Assembly (NCBI RefSeq): GCF_004337985.1
Contig: NC_043741.1
Span: 501,909 to 565,908, forward strand
Direction of reading: 5' to 3'
Source of the DNA: Pyricularia pennisetigena
Lineage: Eukaryota; Ascomycota; Sordariomycetes; Magnaporthales; Pyriculariaceae
Length of the DNA: 64,000 bases
Shown here: in pieces, positions 1-11,195 of the stretch
Layout of the letters: each line of letters opens with the position of its first letter
Position numbering within the stretch: the first letter of the stretch is position 1
Program-made: the position numbers and the translations under genes
The notes under the pieces: model-generated
The model's database searches: none
Seen by the model: only the letters and a program-made list of their open reading frames with translations
Told to the model about the DNA's origin: nothing

Positions 1-95
1 TCCTTGGTGGTCGCAGTGGTGTCGAGGTTCTTGGCCTTGTAAGGGTCCTCGGGCTTGTCGCCAACGTTTGTGTTGGAAAAGGTGTTGGATGACAT
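1..95 (-). CDS. N-terminal fragment of a probable BLI-3-like FMN-binding split-barrel protein
   Basis: Only the first 31 codons are inside the window; the gene runs off the left edge. The start codon is the ATG at 95-93 on the minus strand, and the peptide begins MSSNTFSNTNVGDKPEDPYK followed by AKNLD. A Ser/Asn/Thr-rich start leading to a G-D-K-P-x-D-P-Y-x-A-K motif resembles the N-terminus of the blue-light-inducible BLI-3 / general-stress FMN-binding proteins of ascomycetes (pyridoxamine 5'-phosphate oxidase-like fold). That match is from memory of the family, and the diagnostic split barrel lies outside the window. The base composition is ordinary coding sequence without RIP signature. 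Confidence 0.4.
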   Translation of the reverse strand, partial: MSSNTFSNTNVGDKPEDPYKAKNLDTTATTK

Positions 96-750
96 TTTGA
101 TGGTTGTTTTCTTTTGTAGAGTATTAAGAGGTAAGTGATTTTTCTTTGTGCGGTTCAACGTTCAAAGATATCAAGGTGAGAATCAGAAGGTCAGCAGAGA
201 ATTGAGATGGGCAATTGAAGTAGAGAACATGAGCTGGGGAGGTAGGAAGGCAATTAGTATTTATTAGACGTGTTTGCTCTTGATAACCCCGTAAAATTGA
301 TGTCATTATTTGATGTTTGGTGCGCACCTGCCGCCCAGAGTGTGTGTCTAAGTGCAAACTGCAGATCAAGTCGTGACGTCAGGCAAAAGCCGTTGCGGCC
401 TTCCCGGTCTGGTGCATGCCGTTTGTGTAAGTCGATTCGATTGAAAGCGCCCGACCAACAAAAACAAACCCACATCAAGCCTCATCGAGCATCATCGCGG
501 GTAGTACCCCGCAAGAGCCCGCTCTTCTCCGTAGTATGAGCAAATACCCAAGGTAGGTAGGTACCTAATAAACAAACAAGTCCAATCAATTCATTAACAA
601 GCCTATCTACCGATTCCAACGCCTCGCCGCGATCAATGCTTAGAAGAATCTATACTTAGGTCTCGCCCAGCCTGAACAAACAAATAAAACTATCCGAAGA
701 CTCCTTGCAACGGAAAACAATACGGAGAGAAAAACCAAAAGAAGAGTAGG
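96..750. other. Upstream intergenic region of the BLI-3-like gene
   Basis: Non-repetitive, normal-composition DNA that should carry the promoter and 5' leader of the leftward gene starting at 95. Short frames occur on both strands but none has a recognisable domain. A GGTAGGTAGGTACC run lies near 552-567; similar GGTAGGTA/TACCTACC runs recur in the other intergenic stretches (near 19140 and 19390). Confidence 0.5.
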
Positions 751-755
751 GCTTC

Positions 756-921
756 TGTTGCAGTAGATAGATCTTGGCATCACATGACCAGATGAGCTTA
801 GTCAGCGCTGTGCACACCATAAAAGCGCTGCCACGCTCGTTAGCCTAAATAGCGCACCCTACCTAAATACATGGCTCTCCTACCATTCATGCAAACTGCA
901 CGTATACGTTCGTGTGCGTTA
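756..921 (+). repeat. 5' LTR of copia element 1 (166 bp) with TSD GCTTC at 751-755
   Basis: Aligned by eye with 8632-8797 the two LTRs have equal length, no gaps and about ten differences, all C/T or G/A transitions, as expected from RIP. The left copy ends TTA where the right ends TCA. Confidence 0.95.
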
Positions 922-934
922 ATTATAAACCCGG
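922..934 (+). other. Primer-binding site, probably half initiator tRNA-Met (RIP-altered)
   Basis: Directly after the 5' LTR the sequence is ATTATAAACCCGG. Reverting three G-to-A changes gives GTTATGAGCCCGG, the complement of a tRNA-Met anticodon stem-loop (GGGCTCATAAC). Copia of Drosophila and Ty5 prime from such an internally cleaved initiator tRNA. An unmutated version occurs in the copia element at 41537-41548, which supports the reading. Confidence 0.6.
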
Positions 935-1149
935 TACAGCTGTAGATTATAAAAGTCTCTATTTTACGCAAATTGCAATTATATATTAATACGAATAACG
1001 TGTAATTTATCTATTTTTCTTTATTTATACCGCACACCATATTTACGACCGAAAAACTCCAAAAATCGCCAACAGCGCTCAACTTACGCGCCTAATAGCT
1101 TAAATGGTTTAAAACGTACCGTTAAAATACCGAAATATTACGCATTTGG

Positions 1150-2300
1150 AAATTGGTTAATCTAAACAAACAAACCGACGAAAAACTCCCAATATTTAAA
1201 AAATTTACCGAAAACGTTATAAAATCGTTTAAACGTTCCCGATTCGACAATTACCATGCAAATTTACGAATTTGGAACTTTAACCCGCCTAAAACTAAAC
1301 GCAAAATAAATTAAATCGCCAAATCGTTTACAAATATAAATAAACCTGTTTTTAAAGGTTTAAAGGAACCTGTTATATTTAGCAGTTTTACGCCCTCCAA
1401 AATAAAACGCGCGGTAAATAAAATACGCGAAACGCAGGAATTATAAAAAAATTATATAAATAAATAATTCCGAAAAATTAATATTTTTTTGCAATAAGTT
1501 ATAAAAAATATAAACCCAACGTATTTTAATACGGCGTTTTTTACCGTTTAACGCAACGGTTGGAACACGTTTAAAAGGATAATTAAAACGTTTTAGGAAA
1601 AATTCGCACTTTTTTTAACGCACGCTAAAAAACAGGTTATTAAAAATTATAAAATAATTTTGGTTTTAGTTCGTATAACAAATAATAAAGCGAATTGGTT
1701 CAAAATTTACGATTTAGTTTACGAAAAAGCCCGGAATTACAAAATAACCGATTTTAAAAAAGATTTAACGATTAAAAACTTTATTAAAGCAGGAGGACGC
1801 TTTTAACCCTTTTGGGCTATAAACGTTCGGAACGAATTAAATAAACCGGATTATACGATTATTTTTAAATATATTTTTAAATAATTTAAAAACGTTTTTC
1901 ACGACGATATTACCGACCTTTTAATAGGGGGTAACCGCAATTTCGCTAAATTTTATGCGATATTTGGCGGATCCGTTAAGGAGCAAAATAAAAATTTAAA
2001 CTACGTTTTTAATAAGGGTAAAAATAGGGGAAATATACGGAATAAATATCCTTATAATTACAATTATTTTTAATTACCAAATTTATGCGAAAAATTGGTG
2101 TACGCGGTAATAGGAAGGAACCCCAAAATCCGTATACGTGGCCCCTATTTAGCCGAAAATCGCAAAAAAATTTACGCCGAATTTAAAAAGGACCGTTAAT
2201 CCTTTATCCGCGAATTACTAATTTAAAAAGGTGTAATTACCGAATTAGGATCCACCACGAGCGGAGGAACGAAAAAAACACCGCAATTTAAAAAACAGGG
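1150..2300 (+). pseudogene. Decayed gag region of copia element 1
   Basis: No long frame survives. Near 1245-1280 the translation shows D-N-Y-H-A-N-L-R-I-W-N-F, resembling the N-Y-x-x-W motif at the start of copia Gag (UBN2 / DUF4219 type). The rest is interrupted by RIP stop codons. Position before GAG-pre-integrase and integrase supports gag. No intact CCHC zinc knuckle could be read. Confidence 0.45.
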
Positions 2301-2929
2301 GGGGCCGCCCATTATTTCGGCGGTCTGCCTAACCATTTTTACCGAACCAAACGACTTTATATATTTTTAAATACGTTACGATAAAGGAACCAACGTATTT
2401 ACGTTTATAAATACCTCCCACAACCTATATTATAATAATATTTTATTCGATAATTGTTGTTTTATATATTTAATAAACGCTAAAAAACGCTTGGACCCGG
2501 GTTTTATCCGTAAATTTACAAATACGGATCCGCAATTCGTTATATGCGGTATTTAATAATTTAAAATTACCGCGTTTGGTACGCGTATTATATAAAACGT
2601 GTTTAACGGAGGACGAACGTTAAAATTTATTAACGTAACGTACGTGCCCAATTTTTACGTTAATATCGTGTTAAAAACGCGTTTAAGGGATAAAAACGTG
2701 TGGTATAACGGCTGGGATTGCACTTTGCGTTTGGGGAATATAAAGGACAATTTGGTATTATGCGGTTTATAACGACGTAATAACGTAATTTTCCTATAAT
2801 ATAAGCTTATTTATTATTTGCGCGTTGCCTTTACCGTACAAATATTTTTTGCAAATATTATTTTTTTAACGGTTATAAAGGGTTGGATAAAATTTATTAG
2901 GATTTTATAAAGGAGCTCCACGGGAATAT

Positions 2930-4083
2930 ACGACGAAAAAGAAAATAGTTCGTTAATTTGGTATTGGAAAACCGGCCACCTGGGTCCGGAAACGTTTAAG
3001 GCGTTGGTCCACCGGGTTAAAGGTGTAAAAATTAAAGGATTAAAAATATTGGAATGCGAGGCGTGCGTTTAAATATATAATAAAATAATGGTATTAAAAC
3101 GCTTAAAAGGCGAATTATATAAACCCTATTATACAATATACCTAAATTTTTTCCATTTTAAAAAATTAGGTATTGGTATGCGGTATTTGCTATTATTAAA
3201 AAACGAATATTCGGGGCGTTTAACGATTATTCCGTTTACCGGAAAAGCGAAGGCAAAATTCGTATTAACAATATTCGGTTTCGAACAGTGGGTAACGCGC
3301 CAATACGGCCTACAAATTGCGAAATTTTTCCACAATAACGAACCTATTTTAATAACGTATACGGGATATATTTTTTACCAAAAATATTGCAAAAAGTTTG
3401 GGATTAAAATAAAAACGCCTCCTTTTAATATATATAAACCGAACGGCCAAATAAAACGCTCGGGATAAAAAGTAATTATACGCGCGCTCAAAATACGTTT
3501 AATAACCAATTTTTTTACCTCCAGTTGGCCAAAAATAATTATAATTACAAATTATTTTATTAATATAAATCCATTAATAAACCGGAAAGGTTTTAGCCCA
3601 AACGAAATCCTATTAGTATAATTTAGGGGGTTTTTTAAATAATATATACCTGCATTGTTTATTATATTAAACAAAAACCTGCGCCCAAATTGGTTTGGTA
3701 CGTACGTATACGGGTATAAAATTTACGTATTAAACCCGGTAAAAGCGAAATTAAAGGATAAGGTAATATTTAAAACGAGCTTTAAAACGCACGTGGGATA
3801 CCTGGTTAAATATAAATCTTTTAAAATATACCATATTTGGGTGCCTTTTTTCGACAGGGTTATTATTTCACGCAACGTCCGATTCGACGAAATACGTTTT
3901 TACCAGGGATTAAAAAAGGAAAAAATAAAAACCGGTAAATTTAATAACGAATACGAGCTTTTAATAAACCGGATTTACGAACTAATATTGGAATTTTTAA
4001 AGGACGGAATAGTCGAACGATTGGGTTTATTACGAAATAAACCATTATTCGCACCTAATCCAGGCGTTCCTATTTTTAATTAA
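2930..4083 (+). pseudogene. Decayed GAG-pre-integrase and integrase of copia element 1
   Basis: Around 2950-3070 the frame reads W-x-x-K-T-G-H-L-G-P-E-T-F-K-A-L and then C-E-A-C, the zinc-binding GAG-pre-integrase segment. 3088-3468 is an open stretch of the rve core. Its end P-F-N-I-Y-K-P-N-G-Q-I-K-R-S-G corresponds to P-Y-x-P-x-Q-N-G-x-x-E-R-S, with the catalytic Glu now Lys, a G-to-A change. 3655-4083 carries the copia post-integrase segment ending around H-V-G-Y-L-V-K-Y. Several stops separate the pieces, so the enzyme is dead. Confidence 0.8.
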
Positions 4084-5040
4084 AGGTTAAATAACGTACC
4101 AATATTATAAAAACGGAGCGCGGAAATATTTACGGAATACCGTAATATATATTTCCGCGAATAAATTGTAAAAGGCGATATTTTTAAAAGTTTGGGCGGA
4201 CCGATCCCAGGTAAAACGGTTAATTAACCGGAACCGCCTGGGATATAAATAATTAATAAATTAATAAAATATACGTTGGTAATACCAGCGTATTTAAAAA
4301 TTTTGGAAAATAATGTAATAACGCCCAAAACGGGAAAAAATTACGTATTCGGTATACGTATACCAAATAATAACGGATTTCCACCGCGTACGCCCACGGA
4401 TTTTGTAAAGGAACCGGGTGCGCCGAAATTGGTAAAAAACACCCGAACGGTAAAATTAATTGTTATTAACAACGAATCGGCGCGGGAATACCTTACGTTT
4501 AACCGTTTTTTTATCGGGGGTAATATACCGGAACCGTAATCCGAACCCCCGAACCCGACGAATATTACCGTTATATCGGTACGACCCCCAAATATTACGC
4601 CCGCGCCGGTACCCCGAACCAGCGTTTAAACGCGTATAATAAAATTTAAACGTTTTTCGAAAACGCCCCGATCCATTATAAGGGTTTTAAAAGCAAATAC
4701 GAAAGGATAACGCCAACGCGGTAAAGGAAATATAACCCGTGGAGGGCGCGGGGGTAATAATAATAATACGAATTCTGCAAACGCGATTATTTTAAAAAAA
4801 AAAAACGTGGTATACGGAAATAATAATATTTATTTAAAACAAATATATACCGAAGACCGGATATTTGTTCCAGGTTTTTAATTATAATTAACGTTTTTAT
4901 TAACGTTTTTACCTAATTAATAAAGCACGTTGGAGGGCGGTAATTATAATTATAAAATATTGCACGAAATTATCGCGGCGGTAATATAATAAAAAAAACC
5001 GGATAAAAAGGTTAAACCGTATAAAAACGATTTTATACCT

Positions 5041-6590
5041 GCGCCTAAAACCTGGAAAAAACTTATGGCGCACCCGGATAAAAAGCAGTTTTTCAAAGCA
5101 GCGAAAACGGAATGGATAAATTTCGAAAAAAAAGAAATATGGGAAATAACCTTTCGGTCGAATTGTATTATAAAACCCGTACCGTTTATATGGGTATTTA
5201 CGTATAAATTCGACAAAAACGGTTATTTCGAGCGTTATAAAGCACGGTTCGTAGCAAAAAGTGATTAATAAACGTTTAATACGTTTGAAAACACTTACGC
5301 GGCGATATTAGTAATACGCAATTTCAGGTTAATATTAACTTTAATGGCGTATTTCGACTTCGAAACGATCCAGATCGATATAAGCAACGTTTTTTTTAAC
5401 GCAACGTTTAATATAAATAAACCAGTGTTTTGCACCGCACCAAAAGGGTTTGGGAAAAAAAATATTGTATTTAAATTACGAAAAACGTTTTACGGTATAA
5501 AGGAATCACCCAAACTTTGGTACGAAAAACTCCTAAAAACGCTATAAAACTTGGGATTTAAACCAATTAATAATAAATTATATATATGCGTATTTACACA
5601 AAACAGGGTTATCGTAATTTTTTTCGTAAACGATATAATCGTATTATATGCCGCAAAATACGCCAAAAACGGTAAAGCGGTTATCGACGGCCTAAAAGTT
5701 AAATACAAATTACGGGAGGGGCAATTTTCCTGGTTTTTTGGGATGCGCGTACTGCGAAATAAAAAACGACGTACAACGATTTTATTACACGATTCGTATA
5801 TCGAAAAAATCGCCATGCGTTTTAAATTTACAAAAAGTTTAAAATACCCGCCAATACTATTACTAGAAAATCCTATAACAAAATACGAAAGGACCGCAAT
5901 TTTAAACGAAGTTAAAATTTACCAGGAAATGGTAGGGTTTATTTTATATACCGCAATTATATTTAAACCGGACGTTGCGCACGCAGCATTAATATTTTTT
6001 AAATTTTTTACCAATTTTAATCCTTTTTACAAACGCTTAACCAAAAAAATATTATTTTATTTATATAGCACGAAATTTTTAGGAATTAAATACGGAACGA
6101 ACGATTAAAATTAACATTTTATATTCGCAAATAACGTATTTTTCGGCGACGATTTAAATACGAAAAGATTTTTAAAAGAATACGTAATAATGCTATTCGG
6201 AGGAACTATTAACTGAAGGGCGGTAAGGCAAACCACGGTAACGACGTTTATAATAAAGGCAAAATTACACGCATTATCGAAAACGGCCAAAAAAATTATG
6301 GCCTTAAAACGGATTTTTAAGGAAATACAGCTAAATTTCGGCGAATTTTGGAATTTATATTACGATAATAAATAAACGATTCGCCTAATCGTTGATAAAA
6401 ACTTTCGCATTAATACCAATTTACGTTATATAAATATATAAAATATGTGGTTTAAACAGGAGCACGTCAAAAAAAGTTTCCACGTTATTTACCTGGAAAT
6501 AAAATTTATATTTGCAAACGGATTTACTAAATCGTTATCGATCCCCAAATTCGAGCATTTTAAAGCATTTTTAAATTTTTATAACGTTTA
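5041..6590 (+). pseudogene. Decayed reverse transcriptase / RNase H of copia element 1
   Basis: Three open pieces in order match RVT_2. 5065-5268 has W-V-F-T-Y-K-F-D and Y-K-A-R-F-V-A-K. 5344-5547 has Q-I-D-I-S-N-V-F-F-N-A and Y-G-I-K-E-S-P-K-L-W-Y. 5551-6108 carries the catalytic box as F-V-N-D-I-I (expected x-V-D-D), the first Asp changed to Asn by G-to-A. From about 6110 to 6590 degenerate RNase H follows. In-frame stops lie between the pieces. Confidence 0.85.
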
Positions 6591-6599
6591 ACAAAATTT

Positions 6600-8620
6600 A
6601 AAAAGGAGTTCGGAAATACGGTAAAAAATATAATATTAAATAACGCGTGTTAAACCTATTAAAAAAAAAAAAAAAACAATGATAAAAGGCAACGAATATA
6701 TAAAATAACGAATATTTAAAGCCGAAACCCACCCATAAAAAAACCTAATAACCGGCGCCAACGCCGCCAAAAAACAATATAAAATAAATGCCCGTAATAG
6801 GTTAACCATTAAAAATCGCACCTATTATTACCGGTACGCCATTTATAATAATTAACCCCGATCCCACCTGAATATTACGAAATAACGCCTTTTTTACGTT
6901 TTACGGCGCAAAAAAAATATTAAAAACTTTTTTTACGGGTTTTAACGCAGGAATATTCCTCGTTTGGAAAATTACCAATTTTTTCGTTTGGGATTCGGTC
7001 CAATCCCGGAAATGGTACGTAACCACGTTCCGAAAAAATTGGATTTTTTTAACGGGGGTACGCGGCGATATAAAAAACGCCTAATTTAAATCGCGCGCGG
7101 CGCGTTTAAAAAATCTTTTAATTAGGAAAAAAAGGCAGGTATATTTATTTCGGTAATTTTAACAGCGCGGTAAACGCGTTCCCCGAATACGGGAACGCAC
7201 GCCGGGCTAATTAACGTATAAACCGGTCGCAATTCCGGACAAATACGTTTTCGCATACCCGAAATATAATACCGGGCGATTTATAAAATCGTTTGGACGT
7301 ATACGACGGGGGCGAAAAAGACGCGATTATATTACGTACGTTAATTTACGCTATTTATAAATAAACGTTTTAAAATACGGGAAATATTTACGGAATGGAC
7401 GGGGCGGTTATCGCTATTTTTTTTATCCTTTTTCTTTTCCTCGATTTTTTCCTTCCTCCTCTTTTTTATATTTTTTGGCCTTTATATATATAATTAATAT
7501 TACCCCACGTTTTTAAATACGGTTTAAAAATAATTTACGGTATTTTTAACGTTACGCGCGTTTTTAGTACGCCCGGAGGCGGTTTTAAGGGCGGCGGTTT
7601 GGATAAACGCGGGGGCGGGTTCGGCAGCGGTAAAGGCAATAGCGGGGGCGGGCGCAGGGTCGGTAGGACCTTTAATTATTAATATTTCGGTAATAATTTT
7701 TTCGGTTTACGTTTCGGAAATTACCGTTTCGGCGGGGATAACGGCGGGGGTTATATCGGTAACCGCAAAAATAAAGGCGGCGCCGGTAACGACGGTAAAA
7801 AAAATTTATATTTTACCGTTAATTTAATATTATAAAACCGGTTACGATATAAATTATACCCGTTGGTTTTCAACTTCCCGCTGGGAAAATTAAAAAACGC
7901 GTTACAATTGCAGCGTTTCGGCGGTATTAGTTCGTTTATATATATATAAGGAACGCATTAATTAAATCGCACGTTCGGAAATTCGTTAAAACGTAGGTAA
8001 GGATTTATAATTGTACGCGCCTTTCGGCGCGACCAAATCGATTCCCATTAATGGGAATAAAAAAAAATATTATATTATACCCGTTAACCAGCGCTTAACC
8101 GGTATTTAACGCATAACGCGGTTTGCGCGCAATTTAACCCGCCAAAATAAACGGAAAAGGATTTATTTTTATTATTATTATTATTATTGCTGGTACTAAT
8201 ATCGACGTTAATAAACGCGCAAATCGTTAAACGCAAATTACAGGGCGCAGGCGACCATTTACGAATTGGGTATTTGGGTATAAAATAAAATTTAAAATTA
8301 AAATTCGGATTTAGGAAAACGAACGAAATATATATTCGCCGTGCGCCTACCAATTTTATTATAAATTATTATCGTTATTAATATAATAAAGGGTATAATA
8401 TTATGGATTCGTTACCATTGAAAAGGGTTTACCGCCTGCGTTAAATATAATAAAAAGCGTTAAAGGTTGGTAAAACCCGTTTGCGGCGCGCGTTGCACCG
8501 CTACCGTTTATTAATATTATAAATTTCCTTTATTTACGTAAATAAATATATATAAATATTGGCCGTAAAGGTTATATATAGTTATATAAACAATTGATTC
8601 TGCTTATTTACGTAAAGTTA
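6600..8620. other. Unassigned 2-kb 3' region of copia element 1, possible antisense coding remnant
   Basis: Between RNase H and the polypurine tract lies about 2 kb with no pol homology. On the minus strand several stretches look protein-like despite RIP stops: a Pro/Ala-rich linker with repeated P-A-P-A near 7560-7680, a Lys/Glu-rich run (K-K-R-R-K-E-K-I-E-E-K-K-K) near 7420-7465, and open minus-strand frames at 8084-8353 and 6636-6821. The plus strand also has partly open frames, including a Gly-rich one, so strand and reality of a gene are unproven. A CT-rich run lies at 7420-7465. Confidence 0.35.
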
Positions 8621-8631
8621 ACTGGGGGGTG
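8621..8631 (+). other. Polypurine tract of copia element 1
   Basis: ACTGGGGGGTG abuts the 3' LTR start at 8632; a G-run immediately 5' of the LTR is the usual plus-strand primer of LTR elements. Confidence 0.75.
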
Positions 8632-8797
8632 TGTTGCAGTAAATAGATTTTGGCATCACATGACCAAATGAGCTTAGTCAGCGCTGTGCACACCATAAAA
8701 GCGCTGCCACGCTCGTTAGCCTAGATAGCGCACCCTACCTGAATACATGGCTCTCCTACCACTCATGCAGGCTGCACGTGTACGTTCGTGTGCGTCA
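8632..8797 (+). repeat. 3' LTR of copia element 1 (166 bp) with TSD GCTTC at 8798-8802
   Basis: Begins TGTTGCAG and ends GCGTCA; followed by GCTTC, identical to the 5 bp before the left LTR. Better preserved at its 3' end than the left copy. Confidence 0.95.
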
Positions 8798-8917
8798 GCT
8801 TCTCTATGCCAGACTAGGTGGCGTATACCGGCAAGCCCCCAAGATCTGCATGTGAAAAATACTGATGAACAAATATACAAAAGAATTAGGGGAAGAAAAG
8901 AAAAAGCGCTGACGATC

Positions 8918-9955
8918 TCAAGCAAAGTACCTTCTTGCGTACACGATTGATCCCATCAATGCAGCCCCGTGTGATGCCAGGGCGCGACGGCCATGGTAGG
9001 GATCAACTGCCACGTTGATTCCCATGAGATAGACACCGTCTTCATGCTCGCCAGCCGTGAAAATTGGCCCGCCCGACTGCCCGCTAGCAGTGTCTGCCTG
9101 GTGGCTCATGGGTGTCGGTCTGTCCTTTGGGCAATCCAAGTCGTTCTGATGGTCCAGCTCGGCTGTGAATCCCGACTGCGAGTATGGCACGTCAGGCTGG
9201 AGGTCTACCGGATAGCCGTAATTGTGCAAGCTCTCGTGGTTGAGCACGTTGTCGTCAAACTCGCGCGCTCCGATGTAGCCGCTTGTTTCGCTCAGGTCCT
9301 TGTCCAGTACCATGATTGCCCAGTCATCCACGTAGTTGCATATTGACGATGACCTCGGGTGCGCAATATAGATTGCATGCGTCACAGTCGCACTGGGCAG
9401 TCTATCGACAGTATGGAAGGCCGGGTGAAACGTGTAGACGCCCTTGCCGTCGCGGTTGAGGCAATGCCGTGCCGTTGCTACTAGGCGAGGACCCACCAGC
9501 GCGCCACTGCACTTGGAAGTCTTGCCGTCATGGCTCAGGATGTTAATCATGCCCATGGCAGAGAAAGGGTATGCCAGGCGCTTTTCCTCGACCCTGTCAT
9601 CCATTCCAGATATGTATTTTTTGATGCCATTCTGGCGGCCCTCCAGCCTGCGGTCCTTTTGGTTCTTCTCCTCCACCGCAGGACCCTCGGTGGGTTCCTT
9701 GCCCTCGAGCTTAATCGGAGGGTCGTGGACAAACCAGCGGAAGCCAGTATCCGACATGGTGATCTCCTCTGCCCATGGGAGACCTTCATTTGACAGGGCC
9801 ACTGCGACAATCTCCACTGACTGCTCCTCGGTGAGGTTTCCGGGTGGAATGGGAGAAAAGGTTGGGAGATCTCTTGGCGCAAAAGCCTTCACGGCGGCGG
9901 CACTGCACAAGGTGGCCGTTCCAAGTATCTGCAGGAGAACGGGGGGCAAATACAT
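8918..9955 (-). CDS. Secreted S1-family (trypsin/V8-like) serine protease
   Basis: A 345-residue protein in one exon, stop at 8918-8920. Residues 1-20 are a hydrophobic signal peptide (start MYLPPVLLQILGTATLC). A pro-region of about 100 residues is rich in Glu/Lys/Arg. The catalytic triad is visible in order: His164 in V-A-T-A-R-H-C-L, Asp211 in D-D-W-A-I-M-V-L-D, Ser294 in S-G-Q-S-G-G-P-I-F. The pattern and domain size fit the glutamyl-endopeptidase/V8-like part of clan PA rather than subtilisins. It is probably exported as a zymogen to degrade extracellular protein; substrate specificity cannot be read. Its 3' end lies only 115 bp from the copia insertion TSD, so its terminator region may be truncated or shared. 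Base composition is normal, with no RIP spill-over visible in the reading frame. Confidence 0.88.
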   Translation of the reverse strand: MYLPPVLLQILGTATLCSAAAVKAFAPRDLPTFSPIPPGNLTEEQSVEIVAVALSNEGLPWAEEITMSDTGFRWFVHDPPIKLEGKEPTEGPAVEEKNQKDRRLEGRQNGIKKYISGMDDRVEEKRLAYPFSAMGMINILSHDGKTSKCSGALVGPRLVATARHCLNRDGKGVYTFHPAFHTVDRLPSATVTHAIYIAHPRSSSICNYVDDWAIMVLDKDLSETSGYIGAREFDDNVLNHESLHNYGYPVDLQPDVPYSQSGFTAELDHQNDLDCPKDRPTPMSHQADTASGQSGGPIFTAGEHEDGVYLMGINVAVDPYHGRRALASHGAALMGSIVYARRYFA

Positions 9956-11195
9956 CTTGCAGAATTGTTTGTTTGGGAGGGGAGTGATTATGAGGTGGGA
10001 TTAAGTAGAAGAAGAAGTATGCAGTGCTAACTTGCTTTCAGAAAAAGAAAAGCGGTCTAAAACGAGTGTAAACAAAAATTAATACTGATGATGATGGTTG
10101 AACCGTAAGACGAGAGGTCCATCACCAAGGGCCTGGAAGCCATCCCCGTTATATCTGTCGGAACCATGAAATGAAGTCGCCAGATTGTCCTTGTCATAGG
10201 CAACGTCAAGGCCGCTTCATCTAGCCATTGCTACTCTCATGCTTGCGCCTATACGGGTAGCCGCTATCCGCATAGGTAGTTTCCCAGGGCTGCAAGGTCA
10301 CTCACCACCCAAGAGGGCTTTCCCAAACCATCTCGCTGATGGCCAAAACTTGATTGACCGGGGTGACCAACCCGAGCCCTCGCAGCCGGCAGGCGTGAGC
10401 CAATACAGATGCTCCCTTGGCAGCAGCGTTTTGCACGTCAAGGGACAGATTTGGGGGCATATAACGGAGACGCAACGCGCCAACTTGGGTTGCCAAAAAA
10501 GCACACGAGACACTCCCCTCATTTCGAGATTCCCGCCGCTTTCTTCAACCTCTGTGACACTCATCAAAGTAAAGAAAGGGAAAAAGGAACAAGAAGAAAT
10601 TGTAGGGTTGTGTATGTTGTGGAAAGCCTTTGCTTTGTTTTGGTTATCAGTTGAAAGAGATTCTTGGACTCCACCGGTTGAGATCGACATTTGGGGTCAA
10701 GAGCGAGGGATGGAATGATCTCTATAGGTCATTTCCTTCAACAAGGAATAAAACCTTCAACCTTTTTTTTTCAAGGAGCTTGCTATGCTGAGGCTGAGCT
10801 GACCGTCCTCGTCCACCCTGTCGCGTTGAAGATTGCCTGTCTAGCGAGCTACATGCGCTGCTGCATAGGTAGTAGCTACTCGTAGCGAATATAAATAATA
10901 GGTACCTAGTTAATATCTAGACTTTCTCGGTTGTTTCGAGCCAGGGGTGTGACATCCTGAATCGGATCAAATCCAAGGGGGTGTTCCGCGACTGCACCGA
11001 ACTTTGGTTACTCCGCACGGCACATTGGGATGTGTGAGGAGTGAGGCGAGGCACTGGGTGTGCATTGCGGGGAAGGCTGACTGAGACTGGAGGAAGGTAT
11101 TTCTCGAGGGCTATGCAATGGAGGAGGCAGACATGGTGACGACATGTGCCAATACGCTCGCCTTTTCGGTCTACGATACTGTATAGAAATGAGAA
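9956..11195. other. Divergent intergenic region between protease and oxidoreductase genes
   Basis: The region should hold both promoters, since the genes diverge. It contains several short overlapping frames (for example 10239-10718 plus, 10298-10690 minus) with no recognisable motif and equally open on opposite strands. Pyrimidine-rich runs occur near 10760-10775. No RNA gene or repeat was recognised. Confidence 0.5.

Larger units (their letters stand above)
756..8797 (+). mobile_element. Complete Ty1/copia LTR retrotransposon, RIP-destroyed (copia element 1)
   Basis: An 8,042-bp element bounded by 166-bp direct LTRs (756-921 and 8632-8797) that start TGTTG and end CA (TA in the left copy). 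The 5-bp target duplication GCTTC is exact at 751-755 and 8798-8802. The domain order on the plus strand is gag, GAG-pre-integrase, integrase, reverse transcriptase, RNase H, which is the Ty1/copia order. The internal part is strongly AT-rich with TAA/TAG throughout, so no product can be made. The LTRs keep near-normal composition. About 2 kb between RNase H and the 3' LTR is unexplained. Confidence 0.95.

Noticed and set aside
8084..8353. 89-codon minus frame as an independent gene
   Set aside because: Lies inside the RIPed copia element and includes an Asn simple repeat; reported only as part of a possible antisense remnant.
10239..10718. 159-codon plus frame and 130-codon minus frame in the divergent intergenic region
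   Set aside because: They overlap each other on opposite strands, show no motif, and lie where two promoters are expected.
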